Shown here: positions 53,494 through 64,000 of the stretch, in pieces
How the letters are laid out: every line of letters starts with the position of its first letter
Position numbering within the stretch: the first letter of the stretch is position 1
Assembly (NCBI RefSeq): GCF_016908595.1
Contig: NZ_JAFBEC010000003.1
Location: 62,001 to 126,000 of the forward strand
Origin: Geomicrobium sediminis
GTDB lineage: Bacteria > Bacillota > Bacilli > Bacillales > Marinococcaceae
Length of the DNA: 64,000 bases
Direction of reading: 5' to 3'
Notes under the pieces: generated by a model
Seen by the model: only the letters and a program-made list of their open reading frames with translations
The model's database searches: none
What the model was told of the DNA's origin: nothing
Translations under genes and position numbers: made by a program

Positions 53494-53737
53494 CGTGCAC
53501 GTATACATCACACTTAAAGAAGGCGTATTGGATCCTCAAGGGAAAGCAGTTGAACATTCGTTAACGGCACTTGGGTATGAAGGTGTAGAAGAAGTTAACG
53601 TTGGGAAATGGATTCAACTTAAAGTAGAAGATGGAGAAGGATTAGATGCACGAATTACAGCGATGTGTGAACAACTTTTAGCCAATCCAGTCATTGAGAA
53701 CTACAGTTACAAAGTGGAGCGGGAGGCAACGGTATGA
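53486..53737 (+). CDS. purS: FGAM synthase subunit PurS
   Basis: Small subunit of 83 residues. [20 protein letters not shown] at the start and the ending [12 protein letters not shown] are typical of PurS. It bridges PurL and PurQ in the three-part FGAM synthase of Bacillus. The frame opens at TTG 53471, but that codon lies in the ribosome binding site GGAGG; ATG 53486 is used. It overlaps purQ by 4 nt. Confidence 0.94.
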   Translation: MVNVHVYITLKEGVLDPQGKAVEHSLTALGYEGVEEVNVGKWIQLKVEDGEGLDARITAMCEQLLANPVIENYSYKVEREATV

Positions 53738-54420
53738 GAGCCGCAGTCATCGTTTTTCCGGGTTCGAACTGCGACACTGACATGTTTCATGCAGTAAAGG
53801 ATTTCACGGAAGCAGAAGTGGTAGAATTTGTTCCACATACTGCAAATAGTGTAGCAGCCTATGACGCGATTTTTATTCCTGGTGGGTTTTCTTACGGTGA
53901 TTACCTTCGTACAGGAGCCATTGCACGATTTGCGCCCGTTATGAAAAGCGTGAGTGAGGAAGCGGCAAAGGGCAAGACGATCGTAGGTGTGTGTAATGGT
54001 TTTCAGATTCTTCAAGAAGCCGGCTTACTACCAGGGGCAATGAAGCGAAACAAAGATTTAAAGTTCATTTGCCGAACGGTTGATCTGAAAGTTGAGAACA
54101 GTAAGACGCGTTTTACTTCAAGTTATGACAAAGGTGACGTTCTTCGCATTCCTGTTGCCCACGGTGAAGGAAACTTTGAATGTGATGACAAGACGTACGA
54201 TCAATTGCAACAAAAGGGGCAAATTGTATTCACATACGTAGATGATGTGAATGGTTCAAAAGGTCAAATTGCAGGCGTTCAGAACGAAGCAGGTAACGTT
54301 CTTGGCATGATGCCACACCCTGAGCGAGCGATGGAAGCTTGGCTTGGTAGTGAAGATGGACGGAAATTGTTTACGAGTGTTTATCGCAATTGGAGGGAAT
54401 CGAATGTTGTTACAAACTGA
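53734..54420 (+). CDS. purQ: FGAM synthase glutaminase subunit PurQ
   Basis: Class-I glutamine amidotransferase of 228 residues. [14 protein letters not shown] at the start, [17 protein letters not shown], the catalytic Cys in GVCNGFQIL, and the His-Glu pair in [13 protein letters not shown]. It supplies ammonia to PurL. It overlaps purL by 17 nt. Confidence 0.96.
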   Translation: MRAAVIVFPGSNCDTDMFHAVKDFTEAEVVEFVPHTANSVAAYDAIFIPGGFSYGDYLRTGAIARFAPVMKSVSEEAAKGKTIVGVCNGFQILQEAGLLPGAMKRNKDLKFICRTVDLKVENSKTRFTSSYDKGDVLRIPVAHGEGNFECDDKTYDQLQQKGQIVFTYVDDVNGSKGQIAGVQNEAGNVLGMMPHPERAMEAWLGSEDGRKLFTSVYRNWRESNVVTN

Positions 54421-56629
54421 ACCATCATCAGCAACGATTAAAGAAGAGAAAATCTATCAAGAGATGGGCGTTAAAGATCATGAGTATGAGAGAATCGTTG
54501 AGTTAATTGGACGCGAGCCAAACTATACAGAGATTGGCATGTTCAGCGTACTCTGGTCAGAGCATTGTAGCTACAAACATTCCAAACCATTACTTCGCCA
54601 ATTTCCTGTCGACGGTCCTCACGTATTACAAGGACCGGGAGAAGGCGCAGGTGTCGTTGACATTGGAGATGAGCAAGCAGTCGTCTTCAAAGTTGAAAGT
54701 CATAACCACCCGTCAGCAGTAGAGCCATATCAGGGGGCAGCTACTGGTGTAGGCGGGATTTTGCGTGATGTATTTTCAATGGGCGCGCGTCCCATTGCGC
54801 TACTTAACTCGCTACGTTTCGGTCCACTAGACACACCTCGTGTACGTTATTTGTTTGAAGAAGTTGTCGCTGGGATTGCGGGTTACGGCAACTGTGTAGG
54901 CGTACCTACTGTTGGTGGTGAAGTCCAATTTGACCGCTCTTATGACGGGAATCCTCTCGTGAATGCGATGTGTGTTGGACTCATTGACCACAAAAATTTA
55001 CAAAAAGGTGTAGCCGCAGGTGTTGGGAACACGGTCATGTACGTAGGTGCAAGCACTGGACGTGACGGTATTCACGGTGCTACTTTCGCTTCAGAAGAAC
55101 TTAATGAAGAATCACAAGCGAAACGACCGTCTGTTCAAGTTGGAGATCCGTTTACAGAAAAGCGTGTCTTAGAAGCTTGCTTGGAGCTCGTTCAATTAGA
55201 ATCTCTTGTTGGAATTCAAGATATGGGTGCAGCAGGTCTTACGAGTTCATCAGCAGAGATGGCGAGTAAAGCCGGTTCTGGTATTAACATGAACCTAAAT
55301 CACGTACCACAACGAGAGAAGAACATGACACCATACGAAATGATGTTGTCTGAATCCCAAGAGCGTATGCTCCTTGTCGTCAAGAAGGGACACGAGTCAG
55401 AAATCGAAGCGATTTGTGAAAAGTGGGACCTTGATTATGCTTCAATCGGTGAGGTTACGGATGACCGCAATTTAACGCTTTATTTTGACGGTGAAGTTGT
55501 TGCGGATGTTCCGGTCACAGCACTCACTGACGATGCTCCAGTCTATGAAGTAACTTCAACGGAACCACAGTCTTTTAAAGAGAATCAAGCAAAGCAGTGG
55601 CAACCAGAAACGATTACTGACTACAACGAGACACTTCGTGAATTGTTAAGACGACCTACAATTGCATCCAAAGAATGGGTATACGATCAATACGATCATA
55701 TGGTTCAAACGAATACCGTTGTTGTTCCAGGTTCGGACGCTGCTGTTCTACGCATTCGTGGTACGAAAAAAGCACTTGCCATGACGATGGATGGTAACAG
55801 TCGTTACATTAAGCTAGACCCTGAAAATGGTGGGAAGCTTGCTGTAGCGGAAGCGGCAAGAAACATCGTCTGTTCAGGTGCAAAGCCACTCGCACTGACT
55901 GATTGCTTAAATTACGGGAGTCCAGAGCAACCGAACATTTACTGGCAAATGAAAGAGTCGACAAAAGGCATGAGTGAGGCTTGTCGCACCCTCTCTACCC
56001 CAGTCATTAGTGGAAACGTTTCGTTGTACAACGAAACATCTGGGGAAGCCATTTACCCAACGCCAATTATCGGTATGGTCGGTTTAGTTGAAGACACAGA
56101 CCACATTACGACGCAACAAGCAAAAGCTGCTGGTGACGTGGTGTATGTTCTTGGTGAAGGTTCTGAACACTTCGGTGGAAGTGAACTTCAGCTTATGCAA
56201 GACGACGACTTGTCTGGCATTGTACCGAAGATTGATCTAGCGCTTGAAGGCAAGCGTCAAGAACAAGTGTTAACTGCGATTCAAGCAGGCGTCGTTCAAT
56301 CTGCTCACGATTTAGCAGAAGGTGGATTGGCTGTTGCACTTGCAGAGAAAGTAATGGGAACAGAACTCGGTTTGAAAGTGACACTGTCAAAAGACGTGGA
56401 AACGCTGTTCTCAGAAGCACCTTCTCGCTATGTGTTTACAGTAAAAGCAACAGACGCTAAGCAATTTGAAGCGTTGATCCCAGAAGCTGTCGCTGTTGGT
56501 ACGGTTACAGCTGACCAACACGTCACGATTGAAGATGAAAACGGGCAGCCATTTGTAAACGAGTCTACAGAAGAACTAACTCGCATTTGGAAGGGAGCCA
56601 TCCCATGTTTGCTGAAATCAAAGGCTTAA
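54404..56629 (+). CDS. purL: FGAM synthase large subunit PurL
   Basis: Small-type PurL of 741 residues, needing separate PurS and PurQ. It has two PurM-like halves. ATP/Mg-binding segments are [42 protein letters not shown]-type loop and [17 protein letters not shown], and [16 protein letters not shown] lies in the second half. The frame is open from 54344 inside purQ; ATG 54404, 6 nt after GGAGGG, gives the family N-terminus. It overlaps purF by 25 nt. Confidence 0.96.
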   Translation: MLLQTEPSSATIKEEKIYQEMGVKDHEYERIVELIGREPNYTEIGMFSVLWSEHCSYKHSKPLLRQFPVDGPHVLQGPGEGAGVVDIGDEQAVVFKVESHNHPSAVEPYQGAATGVGGILRDVFSMGARPIALLNSLRFGPLDTPRVRYLFEEVVAGIAGYGNCVGVPTVGGEVQFDRSYDGNPLVNAMCVGLIDHKNLQKGVAAGVGNTVMYVGASTGRDGIHGATFASEELNEESQAKRPSVQVGDPFTEKRVLEACLELVQLESLVGIQDMGAAGLTSSSAEMASKAGSGINMNLNHVPQREKNMTPYEMMLSESQERMLLVVKKGHESEIEAICEKWDLDYASIGEVTDDRNLTLYFDGEVVADVPVTALTDDAPVYEVTSTEPQSFKENQAKQWQPETITDYNETLRELLRRPTIASKEWVYDQYDHMVQTNTVVVPGSDAAVLRIRGTKKALAMTMDGNSRYIKLDPENGGKLAVAEAARNIVCSGAKPLALTDCLNYGSPEQPNIYWQMKESTKGMSEACRTLSTPVISGNVSLYNETSGEAIYPTPIIGMVGLVEDTDHITTQQAKAAGDVVYVLGEGSEHFGGSELQLMQDDDLSGIVPKIDLALEGKRQEQVLTAIQAGVVQSAHDLAEGGLAVALAEKVMGTELGLKVTLSKDVETLFSEAPSRYVFTVKATDAKQFEALIPEAVAVGTVTADQHVTIEDENGQPFVNESTEELTRIWKGAIPCLLKSKA

Positions 56630-58023
56630 ATGAAGAGTGTGGATTGTTCGCGATTTGGGGACATAATGAAGCCGCTCAACTGGCTTACTATGGTCTTCAC
56701 AGTCTGCAACATCGTGGTCAAGAAGGTGCAGGCATTGTTACGAGTGATAAAGAACAACTGTATGCACATAAAGGAGTCGGACTACTCACAGAGGCGTTTG
56801 GACCTGGCGATATAGAAGGATTAAAAGGCAATCATGCGATCGGTCACGTTCGGTATGCAACAGCAGGTGGAGGCGGAATTGAAAACGTTCAGCCGCTCCA
56901 CTTTCGCTCCGAAGACGGTGGCATGGCCATCGCTCATAATGGTAACCTCGTAAACTATCAAATTTTAAAAGGTGACCTTGAGCGTAAAGGCAGTATCTTT
57001 CAGACGACAACGGATACTGAAGTGTTGGCGCATCTTCTTAAGCGTCAAAGTTCTACGAAACTCCGTAAACAGCTGCACGCAGCACTACCGCAATTGATCG
57101 GTGCCTATGCATTTGCTGTAATGACTGAAACAGAGCTTATTGTCGCTCAAGATCCACACGGCTTACGCCCGCTTTCACTCGGTCGCCTCGGTGACGCGTA
57201 CGTCGTTGCTTCTGAAACGTGTGCGTTTGATATTATCGGTGCGACGTATGAACGAGAAGTCGCTCCAGGTGAAATGATTATTTTCGATGAAAGTGGCATG
57301 CACTCGTCACGCTTCTCAGAAGCAGAAGACCGAGCGTTATGTAGCATGGAGTACGTATACTTTGCTCGTCCTGATTCGAACTTAGACGAAATCAACGTCC
57401 ACACAGCAAGAAAGCAGCTCGGAAAGCAATTGGCAGTAGAAGCGCCAATTGAAGCAGATGTCGTTACAGGTGTTCCGGATTCTTCAATCTCAGCCGCAAT
57501 TGGCTACGCTGAAAAAACTGGGATTCCGTATGAGCTCGGCTTAATTAAAAACCGTTATGTTGGTCGTACGTTTATTCAACCGTCTCAAGAGCTTCGTGAG
57601 CAAGGCGTGAAAATGAAGTTATCTGCCGTGCGCGGGGTCGTTGAAGGAAAACGGGTCGTGATGGTCGATGATTCAATCGTTCGCGGTACGACGAGTAAAC
57701 GAATTGTTCGCCTTCTAAAAGAGGCAGGAGCTACGGAAGTACATGTACGTATTAGCGCTCCACCAATTATTCGCCCTTGTTTTTACGGTATTGATACGTC
57801 TAGTCGTGGTGAACTTGTTGCGGCGAACTTAAGCATTGAAGAAATGCGCGAAATGATGGGGGCAGACTCATTAAGCTTCTTATCCGTAGAAGGATTAAAG
57901 TCTGGCATCGGCCGTGACGAGTCACAACCAAACTGTGGTCAATGTTTAGCTTGTTTTACCGATCAATATCCGACTGCCATTTTCAACACGAAAAAAGAAC
58001 TTGTCACCGTAGGCATGGATTAG
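56605..58023 (+). CDS. purF: Amidophosphoribosyltransferase PurF
   Basis: Enzyme of 472 residues that starts purine synthesis. An 11-residue propeptide ([11 protein letters not shown]) precedes the N-terminal nucleophile Cys12, as in Bacillus. The PRPP-binding loop is [14 protein letters not shown]. Cysteines for the Bacillus-type iron-sulfur cluster are at [16 protein letters not shown] and NCGQCLACF. The frame is open from 56587, but AGGGAG before ATG 56605 fixes the start. Confidence 0.95.
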   Translation: MFAEIKGLNEECGLFAIWGHNEAAQLAYYGLHSLQHRGQEGAGIVTSDKEQLYAHKGVGLLTEAFGPGDIEGLKGNHAIGHVRYATAGGGGIENVQPLHFRSEDGGMAIAHNGNLVNYQILKGDLERKGSIFQTTTDTEVLAHLLKRQSSTKLRKQLHAALPQLIGAYAFAVMTETELIVAQDPHGLRPLSLGRLGDAYVVASETCAFDIIGATYEREVAPGEMIIFDESGMHSSRFSEAEDRALCSMEYVYFARPDSNLDEINVHTARKQLGKQLAVEAPIEADVVTGVPDSSISAAIGYAEKTGIPYELGLIKNRYVGRTFIQPSQELREQGVKMKLSAVRGVVEGKRVVMVDDSIVRGTTSKRIVRLLKEAGATEVHVRISAPPIIRPCFYGIDTSSRGELVAANLSIEEMREMMGADSLSFLSVEGLKSGIGRDESQPNCGQCLACFTDQYPTAIFNTKKELVTVGMD

Positions 58024-58034
58024 GGGGAATTGCG

Positions 58035-59060
58035 TTGAGCGAGGCATATAAGCAAGCCGGTGTTGATGTAGAGGCCGGTTACGAAGCTGTGAAACGAATG
58101 AAAAAGCATATTACACGCACAGAGCGACAAGGGATTATGGGGGCGTTTGGCGGTTTTGGTGGCATGTTTGATCTCTCGCAATTAGCGATGAATGAACCCG
58201 TTCTCGTGTCAGGTACAGATGGTGTCGGAACGAAACTTATGCTTGCGTTTCAAGCGGATCGTCACGATACAATTGGAATTGATGCGGTTGCAATGTGTGT
58301 AAATGACATTCTAGCTCAAGGGGCCGAACCGTTGTATTTCCTAGATTACATTGCAACAGGTAAAGCGGATCCTGACCGCATTGAGCAAATTGTAAAAGGA
58401 ATTAGTGACGGCTGTGTAGAAGCAGGAAGTGCACTCATCGGTGGGGAAACCGCTGAAATGCCAGGGATGTATGCAGAAGATGAATATGATCTTGCTGGGT
58501 TTGCTGTTGGTGCTGTTGAAAAGGCGAAAATCGTCACGAATGAGAATGTTCAAGAAGGAGATCTTCTCATTGCGATCCCGTCTTTGGGTGTTCATAGTAA
58601 CGGATTTTCTCTCGTACGAAAACTCGTAGATGACGGTGAGCTCAATTACCATGAGATCTACGAACCATTTAAGCGTTCGCTCATTGAAGAGCTACTCACA
58701 CCTACTCGTATTTATGTCAAAGATGTTTTGCCACTCTTAAAGGACACCGATGCTGTAAAAGGAATGGCTCACATCACTGGTGGAGGTTTGTATGAGAACA
58801 TTCCACGTATGTTGCCGGATAGTCTTGGTGCAACGGTAGATCCATCAACGTGGCATCGACTTCCAATCTTTGCGTTCTTGCAACAACTTGGACAGTTGTC
58901 AGATCGTGATATGTATGGAACGTTTAATATGGGCATCGGTTTTGTGCTTGCAGTGCGACCTGTAGATGAAGCAACAGTGCTTGAGCGCATCGACGGATCC
59001 GTGACAATTGGAAAAGTAACAACCAACAAAGGTCTTACGGTTAAGGGAGTGACGTCGTGA
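58035..59060 (+). CDS. purM: AIR synthase PurM
   Basis: Enzyme of 341 residues closing the imidazole ring. [20 protein letters not shown] is the family start, followed by [30 protein letters not shown] and [11 protein letters not shown]. It starts with TTG 58035 after AGGGGG; the open frame from 57942 overlaps purF and is not used before that. It overlaps purN by 4 nt. Confidence 0.95.
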   Translation: MSEAYKQAGVDVEAGYEAVKRMKKHITRTERQGIMGAFGGFGGMFDLSQLAMNEPVLVSGTDGVGTKLMLAFQADRHDTIGIDAVAMCVNDILAQGAEPLYFLDYIATGKADPDRIEQIVKGISDGCVEAGSALIGGETAEMPGMYAEDEYDLAGFAVGAVEKAKIVTNENVQEGDLLIAIPSLGVHSNGFSLVRKLVDDGELNYHEIYEPFKRSLIEELLTPTRIYVKDVLPLLKDTDAVKGMAHITGGGLYENIPRMLPDSLGATVDPSTWHRLPIFAFLQQLGQLSDRDMYGTFNMGIGFVLAVRPVDEATVLERIDGSVTIGKVTTNKGLTVKGVTS

Positions 59061-59635
59061 GGTTCGCCATATTTGCATCGGGTTCTGGAAGCAATGCAGC
59101 ACGCATTCTTCAAGCGGTACAAAGCGGTGACTTAGAAGGTGTACCACAATTTGTTTTTAGTGATCGTAAAGATGCCGGTGTTCTTTTTAAAGTAGAGCAA
59201 TACAACGTTACGGCGTATCAATTTTCTCCAAAAGAGTATGAATCCAAGGAAGAGTATGAAGAAGCTTTACTTAAGCTTCTAAAAGAACATCGTGTGGAAT
59301 GGGTTGTACTTGCAGGGTATATGAGGTTGATTGGCGATGTGCTACTTCGTCATTATGAAGGAAGAATGGTCAATATTCATCCATCATTGCTGCCAAGTTA
59401 TCCTGGACTTGATGCAATCGGTCAAGCGATTGATGACGGAGCAACGAAAAGTGGAGTAACCATTCACTATGTTGATCGTGGAATGGACACAGGACCAATT
59501 ATTGCACAACAATCACTTTCCATTGAACGAGGAGAAACGAAGGAACAACTCACAACGCGCATTCAGCAACTCGAACATCAACTGTATCCAAAAACGCTAC
59601 AAAGGGTTTTTAAGGAAGGGGAAGCATACCAATGA
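59057..59635 (+). CDS. purN: GAR transformylase PurN
   Basis: Formyltetrahydrofolate-dependent enzyme of 192 residues. [13 protein letters not shown] near the start, [23 protein letters not shown] with the catalytic His, and the Asp in [15 protein letters not shown] are present. GTG start overlapping the purM stop; overlaps purH by 4 nt. Confidence 0.95.
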   Translation: MRFAIFASGSGSNAARILQAVQSGDLEGVPQFVFSDRKDAGVLFKVEQYNVTAYQFSPKEYESKEEYEEALLKLLKEHRVEWVVLAGYMRLIGDVLLRHYEGRMVNIHPSLLPSYPGLDAIGQAIDDGATKSGVTIHYVDRGMDTGPIIAQQSLSIERGETKEQLTTRIQQLEHQLYPKTLQRVFKEGEAYQ

Positions 59636-61167
59636 AACGCGCAATCATTTCCGTAAGTGATAAAACAGGAGTCGCTTCATTTGCTAAGCAACTCATTGAA
59701 CTAGGTTTTGAGATTATCTCAACAGGGGGTACGAAGAAGGCGTTGCAAGATGCTGGAATCGACGTAATTGGCATTTCAAACGTCACAGATTTCCCTGAAA
59801 TTCTTGAAGGTCGTGTGAAGACATTGCACCCAGCCATTCACGGTGGACTTCTTGCAAAACAAAGTGATCAGAACCATATGAAAGCTCTTGAAGAACAAGG
59901 AATCTCTCCAATTCACCTCGTTGTCGTTAATTTGTATCCATTTAAAGAAACAATAAAAAAGAATGGTACAACATTTGAAGATGCAATTGAAAACATTGAT
60001 ATTGGTGGTCCTGCGATGTTACGCGCATCAGCCAAAAACCATGAAAGTGTTACGGTTGTAACGGACCCAACTGATTACGACGTTGTTCTTGAAGAGCTTT
60101 CAAAAGGAGAAGTGAGTGGCACGACGCGACGTCGCCTCGCAGCGAAAGTGTTCCGTCATACCGCAAGCTATGATGCGTTGATTGCTGAATACTTAACGAA
60201 AGAAAGTAATGAGAAATACCCGGAAAGCTTAACGCTTACATATGAACGTAAACAAACGCTTCGCTACGGGGAAAACCCTCATCAAGAAGCAGCGTTCTAT
60301 GAGACGGCACTTCCAGCTAGTCCATCTCTTGCAAATGCGGAACAACTTCATGGGAAAGAACTTTCGTACAACAATATTAATGACGCAGATGCAGCACTTG
60401 CACTCGTATCCGAGTTCAAAGATACGGTTGCAGCAGTTGCTGTGAAGCATACGAACCCTTGTGGTGTAGGAATCGCTGACACGCTTGAAGGCGCATTTGA
60501 TGAAGCGTATGAAGCAGATCCTGTATCGATTTTCGGAGGAATTGTCGCTGTAAATGAAACGATCGATAAAGCGACCGCTACAAAGTTGGCAGACATATTC
60601 TTAGAAGTGATTATTGCTCCAGACTATAGCGAAGATGCTCTCGCAATTTTAAAGAAGAAAAAGAATATCCGTCTCTTAAAAGTGAACAACACGACGAAGA
60701 AAAACGACGTTCAAACGATTACATCAGTTCAAGGCGGCTTACTCGTTCAAGACGAAGACCGTTCTGGCTTAGATGAGGCAACGGTAGAAGTTGTAACAGA
60801 ACGTAAGCCAACTGAAGATGAGTGGAAAAGCTTGAAACTCTCTTGGAGCGTTGTAAAACATGTGAAATCAAACGCCATTGTACTCGTGAATGGAAACCGT
60901 ACTGTTGGCGTTGGCGCAGGACAAATGAACCGTGTTGGCGCTTGTGAAATCGCTGTTAAGCAAGCAGGAGAATTAGCAAAAGGCAGTGCACTCGCATCAG
61001 ACGCATTTTTCCCGATGAAAGATACGGTTGAAAAAGCAGCTGAAGCAGGTATAAAAGTTATCATTCAACCTGGCGGTTCCATTCGTGATGAAGAGTCGAT
61101 TCAAGCTGCTAATGAAGCAGGTATTGCAATGGTTTTCACTGGTATGCGCCACTTTAGACACGCCTAG
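59632..61167 (+). CDS. purH: AICAR transformylase/IMP cyclohydrolase PurH
   Basis: Bifunctional enzyme of 511 residues for the last two steps to IMP. The N-terminal cyclohydrolase domain has [25 protein letters not shown] and [13 protein letters not shown]. The transformylase domain has [11 protein letters not shown] with the catalytic Lys-His and ends GMRHFRH. The fusion order and length are standard. Confidence 0.96.
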   Translation: MKRAIISVSDKTGVASFAKQLIELGFEIISTGGTKKALQDAGIDVIGISNVTDFPEILEGRVKTLHPAIHGGLLAKQSDQNHMKALEEQGISPIHLVVVNLYPFKETIKKNGTTFEDAIENIDIGGPAMLRASAKNHESVTVVTDPTDYDVVLEELSKGEVSGTTRRRLAAKVFRHTASYDALIAEYLTKESNEKYPESLTLTYERKQTLRYGENPHQEAAFYETALPASPSLANAEQLHGKELSYNNINDADAALALVSEFKDTVAAVAVKHTNPCGVGIADTLEGAFDEAYEADPVSIFGGIVAVNETIDKATATKLADIFLEVIIAPDYSEDALAILKKKKNIRLLKVNNTTKKNDVQTITSVQGGLLVQDEDRSGLDEATVEVVTERKPTEDEWKSLKLSWSVVKHVKSNAIVLVNGNRTVGVGAGQMNRVGACEIAVKQAGELAKGSALASDAFFPMKDTVEKAAEAGIKVIIQPGGSIRDEESIQAANEAGIAMVFTGMRHFRHA

Positions 61168-61178
61168 GAGGAATGATG

Positions 61179-62417
61179 ATGAACGTTTTAGTTGTAGGTA
61201 ACGGTGGTCGCGAGCATGTGCTTGCTTGGAAGCTTGCACAAAGTAAGCGCGTAGAAACGGTCTACGTTGCACCAGGGAATCCTGGTATGGAAGACGTTGC
61301 AACGAGTTTAGACGTGGATATTGCAAATCACGATGAGCTAATCCAAAACGCAAAAGAACTCAACGTAGAACTTACCGTGATTGGTCCGGAAGCGCCGCTT
61401 GCTGCAGGGGTTGTTGATGCGTTCACGGAAGCTGGATTAGCCGTGTTTGGACCAAGTAAAAAAGCAGCACAAATCGAGGGTAGCAAAGCGTTTGCCAAAG
61501 ATTTGATGAAACAGTACAACATCCCTACTGCAGACTACGAAGTGTTTACTGACTTTGAAGAAGCACTTCACTATACAAAAACACAAGGCGCACCAATTGT
61601 CGTAAAGGCAGACGGTCTTGCTGCGGGTAAAGGTGTAACGGTTGCCATGACTCTAGACGAAGCGGAGTTAGCTCTTCGCGACATTTTACTTGATGATGCA
61701 TTTGGCACGGGCGCGAAAGTCGTGTTAGAAGAGTATCTTGAAGGTGAGGAACTGTCGATCTTAGCACTTGTTAATGGTGACACTGTCGTTCCACTTGCAG
61801 AGTCCCAAGACCATAAGCGAGCGTTTGATGCTGATCAAGGCCCTAACACAGGTGGAATGGGAGCTTATTCGCCGGTACCACACATTGATCGTAGTGACAT
61901 TTCTAAAGCGATCGAGACGATCGTAAAGCCAACTGCACAAGCGATGATTAAAGAAGGGACACCATTTACTGGCGTCTTGTATGCAGGATTGATGATGACC
62001 GCAGAAGGCCCAAAAACAATTGAGTTTAATGCTCGATTTGGAGACCCAGAAGCGCAAGTCGTTCTTTCTCGTATGGAAAGCGACCTTGTTGATATTATTC
62101 AAGCTGTATTAAATGACGAAGAGCCAGCGGTCCATTGGTCAGAAGAAGCCGTTGTTGGTGTTGTACTCGCAGCAGACGGTTACCCGAGTAGCTATACGAA
62201 AGGATTACCCGTGCCAAAGCGACCGAGCGGAGAGGTGTTCTACGCAGGAGTTGAGAGAGGTTCCAAGGGGCTTACAAGTAGCGGGGGTCGTGTGTATATT
62301 GCCATTGGCAAAGGTTCATCATTGAAAGAAGCACAAGCAAAAGCCTATGAAAATGTAGACTCGTTAGATACAACAGGTTATCATTACCGAACCGATATTG
62401 CGTACCGAGCGCTATAA
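61179..62417 (+). CDS. purD: GAR synthetase PurD
   Basis: ATP-grasp enzyme of 412 residues joining glycine to phosphoribosylamine. VLVVGNGGREHVLAWKLAQS at the start, GPEAPLAAGV, VVKADGLAAGKGVTVA and EFNARFGDPEAQ are family motifs. Three ATG codons follow AGGAGG; the third (61179, 7 nt away) has the best spacing and matches relatives. Last gene of the pur operon. Confidence 0.95.
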   Translation: MNVLVVGNGGREHVLAWKLAQSKRVETVYVAPGNPGMEDVATSLDVDIANHDELIQNAKELNVELTVIGPEAPLAAGVVDAFTEAGLAVFGPSKKAAQIEGSKAFAKDLMKQYNIPTADYEVFTDFEEALHYTKTQGAPIVVKADGLAAGKGVTVAMTLDEAELALRDILLDDAFGTGAKVVLEEYLEGEELSILALVNGDTVVPLAESQDHKRAFDADQGPNTGGMGAYSPVPHIDRSDISKAIETIVKPTAQAMIKEGTPFTGVLYAGLMMTAEGPKTIEFNARFGDPEAQVVLSRMESDLVDIIQAVLNDEEPAVHWSEEAVVGVVLAADGYPSSYTKGLPVPKRPSGEVFYAGVERGSKGLTSSGGRVYIAIGKGSSLKEAQAKAYENVDSLDTTGYHYRTDIAYRAL

Positions 62418-62428
62418 TGATCGTGAAG

Positions 62429-62457
62429 AAACCACCCTTTTGAGGGTGGTTTTTTAT
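62429..62457 (+). terminator. Terminator of the pur operon
   Basis: AAACCACCC (62429-62437) and GGGTGGTTT around TTTTGA, followed by T-run. Confidence 0.92.
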
Positions 62458-62538
62458 GTTTGTAAGGCACGCTTTTGTATCCGAAGACTAAGTCTTAAAT
62501 CACATCGCGACAAGAATTTTTGGCTAGTAACGACGCGA

Positions 62539-62603
62539 GATCAACCGTTTACACGTGAACAGGTTGATCGTTCGATAGGTTTAAATTTATGGACAGCGGG
62601 AAC
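62539..62603 (+). promoter_or_regulatory. Dyad and sigma-B-like promoter before the aldehyde dehydrogenase gene
   Basis: An inverted repeat GATCAACC (62539-62546) and GGTTGATC (62562-62569) flanks a central CACGTG, looking like a repressor operator. Next, GTTTAA (62579-62584), 13 nt, and GGGAAC (62598-62603) resemble the sigma-B consensus GTTTAA-N12-15-GGGWAW with one mismatch. Confidence 0.5.
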
Positions 62604-62636
62604 ACCCTCTGTACAATCAAAGGGAGTGAAGCAATC

Positions 62637-64000
62637 ATGTTTAAACACGAAAACAAGTTGTTTATTAACGGTGAATGGATTGACTCAACAAATGATGAAA
62701 CAATTAACGTAATTAACCCTGCGACTGAAGAAGTGATCGGTACAATTTCAGCGAGTACTAGCGAAGATTTAGATAAAGCTGTTCAAGCAGCGCGGGATGC
62801 TTTACCCGCATTTTCTAGAACGATTAAGAAAGAACGTATTGATTTATTAAATCGAATTGCAGATGAATATGAGAAGCGCAAAGATGAGTTTATTGATGTG
62901 ATGACACTAGAACTTGGTGCGCCACGGACAATCTCTGAAAACGTTCATTATGAAATGGGACTCGCTCATTTTCGAACGGTCGCAAAAGCATTAGAAGACT
63001 ATTCGTTTGAAGAAGAGCGTGGAGGTCATACGGTCGTTAAGGAATCAGTCGGTGTTAGCGGGTTGATTACACCGTGGAATTTCCCGACGAATCAGACGTC
63101 AACGAAGATTGCTGGGGCAATTGCAGCGGGAAGTACGATTGTCTTAAAGCCATCAGAAGAGACTCCGTATGCAGCGATTATGCTTGCAGAAATTATTGAA
63201 AAGGCAGGAGCACCAAAAGGTGTCTTTAACCTCGTAAATGGAACAGGAGATACGATCGGTGATGGCATTAGTTCTCACCCAGACATCGATTTCGTGTCGT
63301 TTACCGGTTCTGGAGCAGTAGGAACGAAAGTAATGGAAAATGCATCACAAACGATTAAGAATGTCGCACTTGAACTTGGCGGAAAGTCTCCACTCTTCGT
63401 TTTGAAAGATGCCGACCTTCAAAAAGCTGCAAAGTCCGCCGCTCAACACATGATGCTCAATAGTGGACAAGTTTGTTCAGCTGGAACGCGAATTCTAGTT
63501 CCAAAAGAAATGCAATCAGACTTTGAAACGGCGTTAGTCCAAGCGTTAGACAAGTTTAAGATGGGTGATCCACAAGATACAGCCAACTTTACTGGACCTC
63601 TCATTTCAAAGAAACAATACGATACGGTTCAGTCTTATATCAAAAAGGGACAAGAAGAAGGTGCTCGCCTCGTAGAAGGTGGGGAAGGAAAGCCTGATGG
63701 TCTAGAAACAGGCTATTATGTAAAACCGACGATTTTCTCAGATGTATCGAATGATATGGTTATCGCTCGAGAAGAGATCTTCGGTCCTGTAACGGCGATT
63801 ATTACGTATGACGACATTGAAGAAGGTCTTCGAATTGCTAACGATACTCCGTATGGCTTAGCAGGATATGTTATTGGTGAAGATGAGAAATCCTTGAAAT
63901 ATGTCGCAAGCAACATTCGCGCCGGTCAAATTACAGTAAATGATGCCAAAACGGATCATCTAGCGCCATTTGGTGGTTTCAAACAATCTGGAATTGGTCG
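62637..64000 (+). CDS. NAD(P)-dependent aldehyde dehydrogenase (3' end outside the window)
   Basis: Partial gene: 454 codons are open from ATG 62637 (ribosome binding site AAGGGAG) to the window edge. The family normally has about 475-490 residues, so little is missing. Landmarks in order: FINGEWIDS near the start, TPWNFPTNQTSTKIAGAIAAG with the catalytic Asn, LKPSEETP, the NAD loop SFTGSGAVGTKV, catalytic Glu in LELGGKSP, catalytic Cys in SGQVCSAGTRI, and EEIFGPVTAI. Substrate specificity is unclear. The sigma-B-like promoter suggests stress induction, and a dyad upstream suggests a dedicated repressor. Confidence 0.9.
   Translation, partial: MFKHENKLFINGEWIDSTNDETINVINPATEEVIGTISASTSEDLDKAVQAARDALPAFSRTIKKERIDLLNRIADEYEKRKDEFIDVMTLELGAPRTISENVHYEMGLAHFRTVAKALEDYSFEEERGGHTVVKESVGVSGLITPWNFPTNQTSTKIAGAIAAGSTIVLKPSEETPYAAIMLAEIIEKAGAPKGVFNLVNGTGDTIGDGISSHPDIDFVSFTGSGAVGTKVMENASQTIKNVALELGGKSPLFVLKDADLQKAAKSAAQHMMLNSGQVCSAGTRILVPKEMQSDFETALVQALDKFKMGDPQDTANFTGPLISKKQYDTVQSYIKKGQEEGARLVEGGEGKPDGLETGYYVKPTIFSDVSNDMVIAREEIFGPVTAIITYDDIEEGLRIANDTPYGLAGYVIGEDEKSLKYVASNIRAGQITVNDAKTDHLAPFGGFKQSGIG

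Noticed and set aside
62398-62712. 104-codon plus frame between purD and the aldehyde dehydrogenase
   Set aside because: It crosses the purD stop, the terminator and the start of the dehydrogenase in another frame.

Overview
The window looks like the chromosome of a low-GC Gram-positive bacterium of the Bacillaceae, probably a halotolerant or alkaliphilic one. The evidence is Bacillus-type gene order, strong AAGGAGG-like ribosome binding sites with frequent GTG and TTG starts, purine and SAM riboswitches, PurR-like boxes and a cre site. The exported lipoproteins are extremely acidic. The gene order yeaC-yeaD-yebA-guaA-pbuG ... yebE-yebG-purEKBCSQLFMNHD follows the B. subtilis guaA-pur region, but about 27 kb of other genes lies between pbuG and yebE.

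Layout. (1) 0-5 kb: a decayed membrane-protein gene, then a haem-stress module hssR-hssS-hrtB-hrtA with a direct-repeat operator before hrtB. A 19-copy, 21-bp tandem repeat starts on the hrtA stop codon. (2) 5-11.4 kb: single-gene units with their own terminators: purine efflux pump PbuE, a YuiF-type antiporter, a YitT protein, an MDR oxidoreductase, haem O synthase CtaB and a GNAT. (3) 11.6-20.6 kb: yeaC-yeaD-yebA, guaA, a GNAT, a FrnE-like DsbA protein, then pbuG behind a PurR-like operator and a guanine riboswitch. (4) 20.7-31.4 kb: a Cu/Zn-SOD-fold protein lacking most metal ligands, csaA, a secreted beta-lactamase-fold hydrolase, tRNA-Ala(GGC), a secreted amidase, the blue-light receptor gene ytvA, two lipoproteins, and a CitA/CitB-type two-component system. 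(5) 31.4-34.5 kb: a tripartite tricarboxylate transporter tctC-tctB-tctA with a cre site in front. (6) 34.8-48.2 kb: a macrolide-phosphotransferase-like kinase, a methyltransferase, a tandem GNAT, the queuosine-precursor operon queCDEF, a polysaccharide deacetylase, a SAM-riboswitch-controlled orphan binding protein, an acidic repeat lipoprotein, an orphan OpuAC-like binding protein with a structured leader, and the alkylpyrone pair bpsA-bpsB. (7) 48.3-62.4 kb: yebE, yebG, a 44-residue membrane peptide gene, and the complete 12-gene purine operon behind a PurR-like operator, promoter and guanine riboswitch. (8) The right edge holds the start of an aldehyde dehydrogenase gene with a sigma-B-like promoter.

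Several genes form one purine circuit. De novo IMP synthesis (pur), GMP synthesis (guaA), purine uptake (pbuG) and purine efflux (pbuE) are all here. The operators of purE and pbuG have the same box-to-box and box-to-promoter spacing. A second theme is haem: sensing and efflux (HssRS-HrtBA) and haem O synthesis (CtaB). No CRISPR array, phage or insertion sequence was seen. The observations most worth following are the 21-bp array at the hrtA 3' end, the leader before the OpuAC-like gene, the degenerate SOD, and the cre site that coincides with a terminator-like hairpin.
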